Shown: positions 46,525 through 59,212 of the stretch, piece after piece
Layout: every line of letters starts with the position of its first letter
Position numbering within the stretch: the first letter of the stretch is position 1
Source: Circinella umbellata
Lineage: Eukaryota > Mucoromycota > Mucoromycetes > Mucorales > Lichtheimiaceae
Length of the DNA stretch: 64,000 nt
Assembly (NCBI GenBank): GCA_025093555.1
Contig: JAIWNF010000007.1
Location: 558,001 to 622,000 of the forward strand
Direction: 5' to 3'
Position numbers and translations under genes: made by a program
Notes under the pieces: model-generated
Seen by the model: only the letters and a program-made list of their open reading frames with translations
Databases searched by the model: none
Told to the model about the DNA's origin: nothing

Positions 46525-46846
46525 ATGGTGGAAACTCAAAGCCGTCATTCTCCACCTGATTGTGACGATGATAAGCTCATTGATTTAGAAGTGGAACAAA
46601 TAAAGCTCAAACAACATGAATTAGAAAAGATAGAATCTACTCATGAAGCTGATGACAAGAAAAAAAAGAAAAAAGAAGATAAAAAGAAAGAACCATCTGT
46701 AATGCCTCATAAACTATTTCGATATGCTTCCAAATTTGATTTACTAGCTGTTATTTTGGCAGCAATTGGCTCGATTGCTATTGGTGCTCTCCAACCTGTC
46801 GCGGTAAATAACAATAACAATAAAGATCTTTTACTTATAGTACGAA

Positions 46847-46885
<39 letters not shown>

Positions 46886-49800
46886 CGGGATTCTATGTGT
46901 TTTCTTGTTGTGATAGATTATTATTTTTGGTGATTTTCTTGCTGATTTTGGATCCTCTATTACAAACGTTGATATGATACTTGAAAATACTATCGACATG
47001 ATTCTTATTTTTGTATACATTGGGACCGGAATCCTTGTTGGTGGATACTGTACACATGCTTTGTGGGTAATTTCAGGAGAAAATCAAGCTAAGCGTATTC
47101 GACAACTCTATATTCATTCTATCCTAAGACAAGATATGACTTGTACGAAAACTATTTTTTTATCAACATTAATTTAAACTAAAAAAGAAGTAACTACTGA
47201 CGTTTGCTAATATAATTTTTTTTTATAAATGGCATATGTATCTTCATCTACGTAGGGTTTGATAAATCAGAAGAAGGATCGTTGACAACACGCTTGGCTA
47301 CAGATACACAAATGATTCAAGAAGGGATTTCAGAAAAGCTAGGTTTGGTGATTCAACTACTTGCTCAGGTTATTGCTGGTTTTGTTATTGCCTTTGTAAA
47401 AGGTTGGAGACTTGCTGTAGTGATTCTAGCTACTGTTCCTGTTATGGCCATCGTTGGTGGACTTATGGGGATATATTATACTAAATTCACGAAAACAGCT
47501 CAAGATTCGTATGCACAAGCTGGTTCTATTGCCGAACAAGTATTTTCGGGGATTCGAACTGTTTATGCATTTTCTTTACAAGATCGATTTTCTGAACGTT
47601 ATGACAAAGAACTTGACAAGGCATGTGCTACAGGTATAAGGCGTGGTATTGTGATGGGTGTTCAAATGGCAGCTTTCATCTTTGTGTTGTTTTGTACCTA
47701 CGGTTTATCGTTTTGGTATGGCGCCAAGCTTGTAGACGAAGGCACGCTCACAGGCGGCGTGGTTCTGATTGCGTTCTTTGCTATGCTTATTGGTACAATG
47801 TCATTACTTTCACTGCCTATGAATCTTTCGGCGGTTGCAAGTGCCTGTGGCGCGGCGTACAGGATTTTTGAAATTATTGATCGAGTCCCTGATATTGATC
47901 CAGACTCACCCGAAGGTATCAAGGATGGAAAATTGACTGGTCAGATGGAATTCAACCATATCAAATTCGCGTACCCAACCCGACCAGATATTCAAGTACT
48001 CAAAGATTTTTCTTCCAAAGTACAACCAGGCCAAACGATTGCGTTGGTGGGCTCATCTGGTTCTGGCAAGTCTACTATTGTTCAATTATTGCAACGATTT
48101 TATGATGCATTGGATGGTGATATTTTATTGGATGGTAAAAGTATCAAGGAATATAATGTAAAATGGCTACGTCAACAAATTGGTGTGGTGTCACAAGAAC
48201 CCGTACTTTTTAACATGAGCGTGCGTAAAAATTTATTGATGGGAGCAACTGGTACCGTAAGCGATGAAGAGATTATCGCAGCTTGTAAAAAGGCAAATTG
48301 CCATTCGTTTATTTCTCAGCTACCTCATGGTTATGATACATTGGTTGGACAACAAGGTAGTATGCTTTCTGGTGGTCAAAAGCAACGTGTCGCCATTGCT
48401 CGAGCTATTATTAAAAACCCTTCTATCTTATTACTTGACGAGGTAAATATTTCTTTAGACCTAGTTGCAAGAAGCGGGTCACGTGTATATTTTATTTTTA
48501 CACAAATTAATATTTTATTTTTTTGCTGTTATTCATTTAGGCTACATCTGCTTTGGATACAAAATCAGAACGGATTGTACAACAAGCTTTGGATGTTGCC
48601 TCTGAAAACCGAACAACACTTATGATCGCCCATCGATTATCAACTATTCGAAACGCCGATATGATTATTGTTATGAAACAAGGTGAAGTTGTAGAGCAAG
48701 GTAGTCATAGCGAGCTTATTGAAAAGAATGGAACCTATGCAGATTTGGTCCACAAACAATTAATTGCATTGGAGCAAGAAGAAGAACAAGAAAAATCAGA
48801 TGATAGTAGAGAATATAATGTTACACCTGTTGATTATGATAGCGTTATTGATGAAAAAGAAGAAATACGTATCAACTTGGCTAAACGACCCAGTATTGTA
48901 TCTTCTTTGGAAGATGTCGGTGCAGAACGACGAAGAGAAATTGAACAAGAGCGAAAATGGAAAACGACCAAAACACCGTTTTACAAAGTACTTATGGAAA
49001 TGAAACCAGAATGGCATCTTATCTCCTTGGGTGTTTTAGGTGGCGTACTGTCAGGAACTGCTTTTCCCCTTAGTGGTTTATTGATTGCATTATGTATCAC
49101 CGTGATGATCGATCCAACGGTTGAAAATATTATGCCGGCTCCCATGGAAGGTGCCAACCTTTATTCTTTTTTATTTTTAATCGTTGGTATTACTTCATTT
49201 ATCGGTATTGCTCTTCAAATTGCCGCGTTTGAGACTGCTGGTGAACGGTATACAAGACGACTTCGATCACGGATATTTAAGGCCTTTATGAAGCAAGAAG
49301 TGGCATTCTATGATGAAGAAGACAATAATACTGGCGCATTGACATCTATGTTGGCCCTTGATGCTAAAAATGTCAACGAAATTATTTCTAAAATAGTTGG
49401 TGAAATTTCAAGTATTATTTCAACCGGTGTTACAGGTAATAAAGAAAGGGAGGGGAGTTGAATATTCAAACCAAAGAATGATGTTGATGTTTACTAAGCT
49501 GCTTTCTTCTTTTATAATATTTATAACAGGCTTTGTTATTGCATTTGTATACAGTTGGATTCTTAGTTTAATCGTGCTTGGATGTGTTCCATTCCTTGTC
49601 ATCGGTGCTGCTTACGAGTCTAAAATCGAAATGAACTTTGAAGATGATACCAAAAAAGCAAGTATCCAGACAGGTGAAGTTGCAGGTGAAGCTATCAAGA
49701 CGATTCGCACCGTTGCATCTTTGACTAAACAAGATTATTTCGAGAAAACATATGAAAAAGCAGGCTTACGACCACATAAACTAGCACTTCGCAAAGCCTA

Positions 49801-51031
49801 CTTAGGATCTGTTGGATTCGCTTTAAGTCAGGGTATGATTATGTATGTCTATGCCATTGCATTTTATGCTAGTATTCGACTGGTAGGCATTGGAAAAATT
49901 AATATGGAACAAATGATGGTGACATTGATGGCTATGATGATTACTGCATTTGGTATTGGCCGAAGTTCTGCACTTGCATCTGGTATCGCCAAGGCCAAGT
50001 ACGCCGCCCTTTCTGCATTCGAAATTTTGGAACGACAACCTTCAATTGATCCAGATCTCGAAGGTATTGAACCGACTTCTGTACAAGGCCATGTGAAATG
50101 TGAAAATATCTCCTTTACATATCCAGCGCGCCCTGATGTTCCTATATTTAGTGGTGAATTTGATTTTACTGGTATGGCTGGGAAGACAATTGCCTTAGTA
50201 GGTGCTTCTGGTTGTGGAAAGTCTACTACCATTGCTTTATTGGAAAGATGGTACGATTCTCTCAGTGGTGTTGTACGTTTGGATGAGCAGAACGTACAAA
50301 ATTATACATTGGGCAACTTGAGAAGTCATATGGCACTCGTTTCACAAGAGCCAGTCTTGTTTGACTTATCGATCGAAGAGAATATTCGTTTTGGTGTTCC
50401 AAACAACCACAAGTTAACAGAAGATGACATTGTTAAGGCATGTAACGCAGCTAATATTCATCGTTTTGTTTCAAGTCTTCCACATGGATATAATACTCGC
50501 GTTGGTGATAAAGGATCACAACTTTCTGGTGGCCAAAAGCAGCGCATTGCAATAGCACGTGCATTACTTCGAAATCCGCGTGTATTGTTGTTGGTAGGCT
50601 CCCTTTCTTTTTTTTTTAAAAAAAACGAAAGATGTTGTATAAAGTATATAGATTTTCTAATAATGTTACTTTCATAATATACAGGATGAAGCAACAAGTG
50701 CTTTGGATTCTGAATCTGAGAAACTTGTTCAATCCGCTATTGATAATGTACTTCAAGAAGGCGGAAGAACTACTATTACAATTGCTCATCGTCTTTCAAC
50801 TATTCAGGTATTTTATTACTAGTATTATTAATAATATTATTGAAGCTATAATTTTTTTTTCTGGTGGATGTTACTAACTCTATACTTTATTTCAAAATAT
50901 CATAGAACGCTGATTTAATTTGTGTTATTGATAAAGGGCGCATTGTTGAACAAGGAACTCATTGGGAACTCTTGAAACTTGATGGTCTATATAATACTCT
51001 TGTTCATGAACAGTCTTTGAATGTCAGTTGA
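46525..51031 (+). CDS. Full-length ABCB (P-glycoprotein-like) transporter
   Basis: Seven exons (46525-46803, 46917-47142, 47256-48442, 48541-49435, 49530-50593, 50685-50807, 50906-51031) give about 1,299 residues in the order TMD1-NBD1-TMD2-NBD2. The N-terminus is charged with a Lys-rich run. NBD1 has Walker [10 protein letters not shown] (about 433), signature LSGGQKQR and Walker [12 protein letters not shown], split by an intron just after LLDE. NBD2 has Walker [10 protein letters not shown] (about 1085), the same signature, and a Walker B split by an intron just before DEATSALD. The His-loop motifs IAHRLSTI are present in both halves. The intron position inside both Walker B motifs differs by one residue. 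The linker is charged ([14 protein letters not shown]). Such proteins export drugs, lipids or peptides at the plasma membrane; the substrate cannot be assigned. Intron 1 carries an (AAT)n microsatellite at about 46847-46882. Confidence 0.94.
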
Positions 51032-51929
51032 TTGATAAATTTGATAGATGATAGTAAAAATAATAATAATTAATACCTTATACGTAATACACCAATTCAC
51101 TACTTATTATGTAATAATATATGTAAAGTTCTTCTTGTAGCCATAATACGTATATATACATAAATATTTTTTTTGTTAAATATGTAACATACTTGTATAT
51201 ATAAACTTACCATTGTTAATGGAATGATGATACATTATAACATATATAGATTTTCTATTTTAAATCATTGTCTTGAGCTATGGGAATTTACGTATTGTAC
51301 ATTTTATTCTTATTTTCAAAATAAAAATAAAAATCAGATACTGTCTATATACGTAAAACATGGCAAAGCAAATAATAATTTTTATATATGTGGTTGTAGA
51401 CCATAGTGATAACCATGCTATACAATAATTGATTTTGAATGAATGGTACGTACGTATATAATATATAGTTTAATTACGTAACAAACAAACAAGGTTGTCA
51501 GAGAAGGAAGTTTTAATTATTCTGTTTATAGTATATTTTTCCTTAATACGTACTTAATACATGACAATAAAATACTAGTAATATATGAATACGATCTGAC
51601 CATTTAGATATAAATCTTGCATATTTTATTCATATCTTTATTATCATTCTATCTTGAAGTTTATCCAGAAATTATAGTACACAGAAAAGAAGCAGTAATT
51701 CATGTTCTGAAAATAAAACAGGTTTTCAAATTACAAACCATGTCCTTTTTTTTTGCTGTATTTTTTGGTGCTACAAAGACAATATTACACAATAACTCCT
51801 TTTTTTTTTGTTTTTAGTTACAGCCGATCTTTTTGTTGGACAAAGGAAAAAAAAAAGTACACTATATATAATACCAAACCCGGGGATAAACCATATACAA
51901 AATAATAATAATAATATAATGCAGCGATA
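51032..51929. other. Intergenic, no gene seen
   Basis: AT-rich spacer between two same-strand genes. It contains repeated TACGTA-type motifs (for example 51447-51456) and poly-T tracts. The open frame at 51617-51817 is not supported. Confidence 0.5.
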
Positions 51930-53534
51930 ATGTTGCATCCAAACAGTTATGAACCTTATTCCTCTGTATCCTTTCAACACAAACAACCCACTTCCCCTCA
52001 TCCTGATTCCGTCGATGATGATTACAACAAAAGCAATACCCGTCATCGAGAAGCATTTCTCGATGCATTAATGGAAAGTCGATCAAAAATAATCACTCCA
52101 CCTTTATTAACAAAACCAACAAAGAAACGGCGATGGCTATGGCGACGATACCGACAACATATTTTGTTTGCATTCTTTATATTTATATTTTTATGTTATT
52201 GCTTTTCAAATACAATCGCCATATATTTTGCATTCTTTCGAATCAAAGTGGACAATGCACTTTTTGACCGCGGGTGGATTCCTTGTGGTGTCTTACGAAA
52301 ACAACCAATGCTTTATGTACAAGATACACACCATGTTCAAGTGGTCTGGGAAATGAATTGTCCTAAAGAAATGACAATATCATGGAACAAGAAGAGTCGA
52401 TCTGATATTCAAGAAGATGTTCAACAACAAGTAGATCCTGTTATTTTGGATGAACGACATGCACTTTATAAAGCAACCATTGGTCCACTTGATATTACCG
52501 ATGATTATGTTTATACGATCGAAACACAACAACCAAAGCGTTTGATGGCCCAATATACCTTTTCATGGCATGCAACTGCTCGAGAACCTATACGAGTGGC
52601 AGCAATGTCCGATAATCAATTCGGTTTAAGGACGTTTGTTGCATTATTACGACGCATAAAAAATGTAGATTATTTATTACATGCAGGCGATGCTGTTCAA
52701 AACTACCCTTCTTTACGACAATGGCAGACAGATTTTGTTGGACCCTTGACTTATTTTGGACTTGGTCAACGTATGCCAATGATATATGCTCATGGTAATC
52801 ATGACCATGATCCAACGTACGAATATCATTATACTCGCGTAAGTCCGTCCAGCGACCCATGGTTTGCGTTTTCAATGGCAGGTGGTGCCATTCGATTTGT
52901 TGTATTGGATAGTAATCTTGATTGGGAACAACAAGATACTTGGCTTAAGCATGAGCTCGCAAGTCCAGCTTTCCAGAATGCCGAAATGCGGGTTATTGTG
53001 GTTCATGTACCTCCATTTATTGAATATTGGGACCCAGAAGGTTGGTTTGAAAAAGGTCAGAGCGAATGGGGTGCATTTGTCAAGGATCGATTTGTGCCTT
53101 TATTTGAAAAGTATGGTGTAGATCTTGTCATTTCTGGTCATCAACATAATTATGAACGAGGTAAAAGAAATGGTATTCATTATACTATTATCGGAGGTGC
53201 TGGTGGCGATCTGGACCTTGAACGTGTGGAGGATTGGAAAATGTACGAAGCGCGATCCATGGAATTCCACTATGTAATTCTTGAATTTATCCCTCCCAAA
53301 ATACAAGGACATCCATGGGAATTAGTATGGGATACATTTGGTCTTGATGGAAGCAAGATAGATTCAATGAAAGTGTATTCCAAATCTCGGATACCGGTTT
53401 ATGAACTTGCTGAACCAATCATTGATCAAGGTGCTGTTACTGGCGATACTATCGAGGAATTAACATATAATGATTTATTGGATGATAATCCAGAATTAGA
53501 AGAAGAGAATATCGATATTTCTATCGATCCCTAA
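51930..53534 (+). CDS. Membrane-anchored calcineurin-like metallophosphatase, purple acid phosphatase type
   Basis: Intronless, 534 residues. A ~75-residue cytosolic N-terminus ending in basic residues (KKRRWLWRRYRQ) precedes one hydrophobic span (HILFAFFIFIFLCYCFSNT), giving a type II membrane protein. The lumenal part starts with a beta-sandwich-like region (about 110-225, VQVVWEMNCPKEMTISWNKK) resembling the Fn3-like domain of plant-type purple acid phosphatases. The metal site follows: SDNQFG, HAGDAVQNY, AHGNHDHDP, VVHVPPF and SGHQHNYERG. These supply the Asp, Asn and His ligands; the Tyr that gives purple enzymes their colour is plausibly in the GDAVQNY region but offset from the usual GDxxY. 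It could be a phosphomonoesterase or phosphodiesterase of the secretory pathway. Single-exon structure is unusual among its intron-rich neighbours. Confidence 0.87.
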   Translation: MLHPNSYEPYSSVSFQHKQPTSPHPDSVDDDYNKSNTRHREAFLDALMESRSKIITPPLLTKPTKKRRWLWRRYRQHILFAFFIFIFLCYCFSNTIAIYFAFFRIKVDNALFDRGWIPCGVLRKQPMLYVQDTHHVQVVWEMNCPKEMTISWNKKSRSDIQEDVQQQVDPVILDERHALYKATIGPLDITDDYVYTIETQQPKRLMAQYTFSWHATAREPIRVAAMSDNQFGLRTFVALLRRIKNVDYLLHAGDAVQNYPSLRQWQTDFVGPLTYFGLGQRMPMIYAHGNHDHDPTYEYHYTRVSPSSDPWFAFSMAGGAIRFVVLDSNLDWEQQDTWLKHELASPAFQNAEMRVIVVHVPPFIEYWDPEGWFEKGQSEWGAFVKDRFVPLFEKYGVDLVISGHQHNYERGKRNGIHYTIIGGAGGDLDLERVEDWKMYEARSMEFHYVILEFIPPKIQGHPWELVWDTFGLDGSKIDSMKVYSKSRIPVYELAEPIIDQGAVTGDTIEELTYNDLLDDNPELEEENIDISIDP

Positions 53535-55767
53535 ATTTGTACTTTTTATGTTGAATTTTTAATTGATGAAATACCAGAGTTATTTTTAATCAATGATCTT
53601 CTACAATAAGTACTTGTTGCCTTTCTGTAAAATAAATATAACTGGACCTTCTCCCTTTTCTCTCCTCCCTCGAAATTACCTTTAACCTAAAATCACTCTT
53701 TATAATACTATTTTCACAACCAACCCGAAAGTCGTAAATGTTTTTGAGATTTTAGTGTTTTGGATGAAATATATTTGACATAAGTTGCTTTTTTGGTAAA
53801 GCATGGTGTAGCCCCATAAGAAAGTATAACGGTTTGGTTTACTATCGCTCATGGTCTATACGTATTAACCTTACAATGGTCCAAACTGAAATCTTATTAA
53901 AGAGGGAGTCTATATAATATGACAAATGTTTCGTGAAGAGTTCAATTATGGACAATCTTTACGCAACTACTGCTTATGCCCTATCCATTATCATGATTTT
54001 CAAACGTTCGAGGACTTTGACCTCTTGAAGGTAGTTGTCATGATCGTTGCCATTTATCAATACAGTGAGCCTTCTTCCAATATCCAAACCATATAATCAA
54101 ACATTCTTCCATGGTGGTGCTACGGACTTGATCGAACTTATCTTGGGGAAATTTACCGGTATTTATGACTGAAAACGAAATCTTACTGAAAGTACAGCAA
54201 TCACCATAAAAATTAATAAGAATAATCTCTGGAAAATGGGATTTTAATGAAATAAACGCGTGCAGTTAAAGCACTGGCTGGCTGCATATTCTAATAAAAA
54301 GAATGGTCATTACTTAATCCATATTTGATAATAGATAGTGTATACCTAATGATGCTGTGCTTATTTATCTAGTTGGATTTATAATAATATTAGTAATCAC
54401 TCCTACATCTTGATTAAATAAATACAGCTATCATGAGTACCAAACATTAATGATATTGACTGTCATATACTTATTTTGTATATGATCACAAAAATAACTA
54501 TAGAAATAAAAATCAAATGGACTTTACGTATGACCAATAAAGAGTTTCAAATGACATACTATAACTGTAATGTTATGGATTTCGTGAGAAGGGATATTGA
54601 AGTATGGTTTTCAAAAAGTATGCTCCATACCGGTTGAAAGACAATATCAATGGCAGAGGTTCCATTATCATAATTACTCTTATTTATAAGATTTTGCTAT
54701 TATTACGATCATATACCAAATGTATCTTTAAATGGATCTAATGAGTACTCATCGCCTGTTTAGTAAAAAAACAGGAATATTTCGAGGACCAGTGTTACGA
54801 CATAAGGATGTTCTCTGATTGCTTGTGCTGGTTTTGAAGGTAAAAAGTTTGATGCAATCTCAGGTGTATTTAATGGATTACGTGCTATAGCTGGTTGAAA
54901 AAATAAAATAAAAGAGTTAAGTGATATCGAAAGCGAACGTAACTGTATCCATTGCCAGTTTTCAAGGGCATTTACCATCGTCATCACTATATCTGATTCT
55001 TATAAATAATTCATTTTTCTCGCTCTTTTATGCGTCCCATCATCTTTACATACCATCATCGTCTCATCATTATTATTGTTTTCTGTTTATTATTTTCACT
55101 CATTGTTTTAAACGGAGTATCTTTGTGCATCTAGTCGCACGCAAGTTGGTATCATAACCATATATATATCATACATGCTGTCATGAATAATTTAGAATTA
55201 TGAAACTATGTAAGTAAGCGTAAAATAACTAGAATTAACGCATATCTTGGATATTGCTATACCTCTTCATATAATTTATCTCAGCACATATTAGTATAAT
55301 ATCACTTCCGTTTGTTAGAACTTTTTCTCTCAACCCCAAGAGTTGCTGATGAATCAAAATATATCCCCCAATTTGCGATTATAGAACTACAGTAAACAGC
55401 TATAAATTGTTACACGATAAAAGTGGATATATGCATAAAATTGTTGAGAGAAAAAAACAATAGACAAGGTTATATATTATATTAGATACCAAAAAGCATT
55501 TGTGTTCTGTGGAAAAAAAGAAAGTATATATCGTACAAAAAGGAATGAAAGTAAATGACACTCCATATAACAAAACAAAGAGGTAGGGGTTGCTGTGTGA
55601 TTTTTCTATAAGTGTATATATAATGAAAAGGAAGCATACAAAAAAAAAGGACAGTGTTCGTGTATAATAGTAATATACGTTGGAAAATTGTTATCGAGAG
55701 TTACTGATAGAAAGGAGAATGGTGTTATAAAGAAATAAAGTGTTCAATGTTGTATTCTATTAATAAT
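53535..55767. other. 2.2-kb intergenic, no gene seen
   Basis: AT-rich region. Short frames at 54760-54987 (-) and 54921-55157 (+) have no domain. The right third leads into the 3' UTR of the acyl-CoA oxidase gene. Confidence 0.5.
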
Positions 55768-58336
55768 TTAATCGGTTTCATCATCAGAGTCATCGCTCTC
55801 GAGACCTGCGGCTTCATCATCGTAGTCACCGCCGTCGATATCGCGTTCTAACATAGGCTTGATCAAGCGATCAAAGTAAGGGTGTTCACCTTGGGGATTT
55901 TGTCGCTTGACTTGGTCGAAGTAATGAACATAAACGTTACCATCGTGACGGCCGAGAGGACTGTTGACAATATAATCGGTAAGGTTGAAAGAATCAACAA
56001 GAGGAATAGCTTGATCACGGACAGCCTTACACAAAAAGTTGGTTTGAGCACGGATATACTCGATTTCCTTAGGAGTAAAGTATTCATATTGCAAGAAAGC
56101 GCCAGCGTTCTCTTCAATGGTATAGAGACCATACAACAAGCAAACATCCATCAAGACAGATTTGAGTTCACCTTCTACCTTAGCAACACCTTCAGCAAAT
56201 CGTCGGAATAAGTAACCATAAGAGTGTAATCTGGCAGCATACAAGCGGGATTGTGCTATATTTGGACACATTACATAAATCAGTATTTTTTATCCATAAA
56301 AGGTTCAATCCTTTCAATTTTTTTCTCTCTCCGATTATTTCGATCCCCCAGAAAATAAAATAAATCCAACTTACAGCATTGTTCATAAGCATCATCAATA
56401 TCAAGACCATCCTTCAAACAGTCTTCGAATTCCAAAGCAGCATTCTTGACAACATTGGCACAGACCACTTGCCAACCTTCAATAATGACTTCAGGTGTGA
56501 CAATATCTTCAACCTTGGCGGCATTACATTTCTTGCCAATAAGTGTCTTCAAGTTATTCAAATAACCGACACCAGGAGACAATTTCTTACCAGCAACAGC
56601 TTCACGGTAGCTACTGATTAAGTAACGACCAGATTGAAGAGCCAAAATGGTGTTATCACCTTCCCAGGTACATTGGACGGCAAAGTCATTGTACATACCA
56701 GCAAGGCCAGTATATGCGGAGTAACCATGACCACCACAAGATTGTCGGCATTGTTCAATAGTGTTTAAACAGTTCCATGTACAGAAAGCCTTCAAACCAG
56801 CAGAAGTGGCATGGGTTTCCTTGAGCATTTCTAAAACTTCAGCCATATCTGGATCGTTGGGACCAGCACTTTCCAAACGACCCATCATATTGTTATACAT
56901 GGCGCTCATTTCGGAACCAGTGAAATGCATAGCGAATGCTTGAGCTAAAAGAGGCATTAAACGACGTTGATGGATAGGGTAGTCAAGGAGCTTGGTTTCA
57001 ACACCATTAGCCTTAGAATTAGCAAATTGACGGCGGACAGCTGCATAACGAATAGCAATAGTCAATGCCTTCTTAGAAACGTTACCACTGTCAACAACCA
57101 TAGCAACACGACCTTGGAGAAGAGCACCGTAGGTCTAGAAAAGAATAATTTTGTAAGTGAAAAGAAAAGCAAAACACAATACATCTCTTTTTTTCTTAAT
57201 ATGCTTGAATAGCTTACCAATTGTTGAAGCTTTGGTTCGATAACTTCACCACTGCGAGATACCTTGGTATGCTTTTGCAACATATAACCACGGGGAATAC
57301 GAACGTTGGTGAATTGAATCCAGCCGTTATCAATACCATCGCGACCCATTTTCTTGCCAATATCACCAATGTTTACACCAGGTAAAAGGTTATAAGTCTT
57401 GGGATCACGAAGAGGAACGACAAAAACCTTGGTGCCGTAACGTTTACCATTGACAATCAATTGTGCGAAAACTGAAGCGTGGGTAGCACTATGAGCAGCA
57501 CCACCGATCCACCACTATAAAAAAAAAAGAATCAATTCCCACATCAGATGATGATTTTTTCCCATGAATCACTTTTTTGAGACTTTTTTCTCCCCATCCA
57601 AAAGTATTACAATACCTTGGTAGCAGTCAAAGTTGGGGTATGAATAATGAATTGATCAGAAGCTTCATCAAAGGTAGCAGTAGTTTCAAGGCCAGGGACG
57701 TTGGAGCCGTGACCAATTTCAGTCATGGCGAAGCAGCCAACCATGCCAGACAAAGATAAGGCACCTTTTTCAAACCAGTATGAAAGTTGACCAGGGCTAG
57801 CGTTACTTTGTAAAGCACCAACAAACAAACCATCTAATAAAATCAATGATAATTTAATTTTACAATTAGCTTTTGTGTACCTCTTTCTCTCTGTTTTTTT
57901 TTGTTACTGTCATTGTGATGTGAAACATATTCGAAAAAAAAAATGATTAAAACTTACAATGAACACCGAAGCGGGTCCAGAAACCAGGATCAATCAAACT
58001 AATAACTTCCATTCTCTTCTTAAATGTATCAACTGATTCGTTTTGTAAATGATGGATCATACTACGGAACTGTTAATAATCAAGTGATGTTTTGATTAGA
58101 ACGATAATCCAGATAAAAACGCATGCAGGGGGTTCTCTATACATATTTATCAGTATATTTTTTCATTTTTATAACATAATACACACCTTTTCCATGGTAC
58201 GCTCACGGAGTTCGTTCTTGCTGATATCATGAATATCATGCATGGTAAAAAGAGGATCACGTTCAATTTCAAGCATCATACGTTCTCTCAACTAAATATG
58301 TTATATATACAATTACATTTAAATCAATAATTAAAG

Positions 58337-58368
<32 letters not shown>

Positions 58369-58662
58369 CGTTGTCAAAATATATATCTTACCTCAGATGC
58401 GCCCTTGCCACCGTCTAACAAGTGAGTAAGTTCACTAATGTCGAAGGAAGCCTTGGCACGTTCTTCCTTCATGCTGTTTACAGGACTATTTGAAGATCAA
58501 CGGAATGAATATTAGCCAATGTCAACTGACAGATCTACTTTCTTTGACCTTTTAACACACAAAAAAAAAAGCGATCTTAAAAACGTACTCAACAGCATTA
58601 GCAAGCTCTTGTTCAGGAGTTAAGTGCTGCTTCAGTACATTAAGTCTTTGTTGTGCAGACAT
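55768..58662 (-). CDS. Acyl-CoA oxidase (peroxisomal beta-oxidation)
   Basis: Eight exons (58662-58589, 58485-58392, 58291-58187, 58069-57958, 57833-57616, 57514-57218, 57134-56375, 56255-55768) give 715 residues, the usual acyl-CoA oxidase length. The enzyme oxidises acyl-CoA to trans-2-enoyl-CoA using FAD and O2, making H2O2. The FAD/substrate region is clear: [22 protein letters not shown], then [34 protein letters not shown] follows, and the C-terminal catalytic region contains [20 protein letters not shown] and the downstream [20 protein letters not shown], with the catalytic Glu in TWEGDN. The C-terminus is strongly acidic ([11 protein letters not shown]) with no PTS1 tripeptide, as in yeast Pox1, which uses a non-PTS1 route through Pex5. 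Intron 3 and neighbours carry AT microsatellites (about 58340-58366). Confidence 0.95.
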
Positions 58663-59212
58663 TATATTATATTTAAAAAATAAGTAAAAAGAAAAGAAAA
58701 GAACAAGACTTTAAAAAGAGAAAGTATAAGTGAAGAAAGAAGAAGACAAGGAAAATAAAGAAAAAAGGGCAGACTTTTTATATTAAAAAAAGGTTTCAAC
58801 TCTTTAAAATTACTATATTTGTAAGACTGAGCTGACATCATTTCTTATATCACATGTATTAGTAGGATGAATATCAAGCATGTGAAAAAATGAAGTATAT
58901 GTCGTTATTTAATACATCATCAAATCATTATCATTGCTGGTATTTTATCTTTACAATTGTCCTACCATGCGAAAATTTTCAACAATATCGTCTTTGTCAT
59001 CTCCTTGCCCATCTTTTTTTTTTTTTTTTTACTCCACACTTTTTATTCTTCAACGGAAAGAGCTTTTTGAGGTGTTACATCCGGTCATGGTACGATAATC
59101 TGTATTATCTGGGGAATAGGTTGAATTCGCCTCCGCTTTTTACTTTTCTTTTTGTTTGAGCAATTTTTTTATACACCCCCCATTTGTTTCGTAACCGCAC
59201 CTACAAGTTCTT
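58663..59212. promoter_or_regulatory. Divergent promoter region between acyl-CoA oxidase and brl1
   Basis: The 550-bp spacer separates two genes transcribed away from each other. It has a purine-rich stretch next to the oxidase start (58670-58790) and a poly-T tract near 59010-59030. An open frame at 58890-59159 is AT-driven and unsupported. No specific binding sites were identified. Confidence 0.45.
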
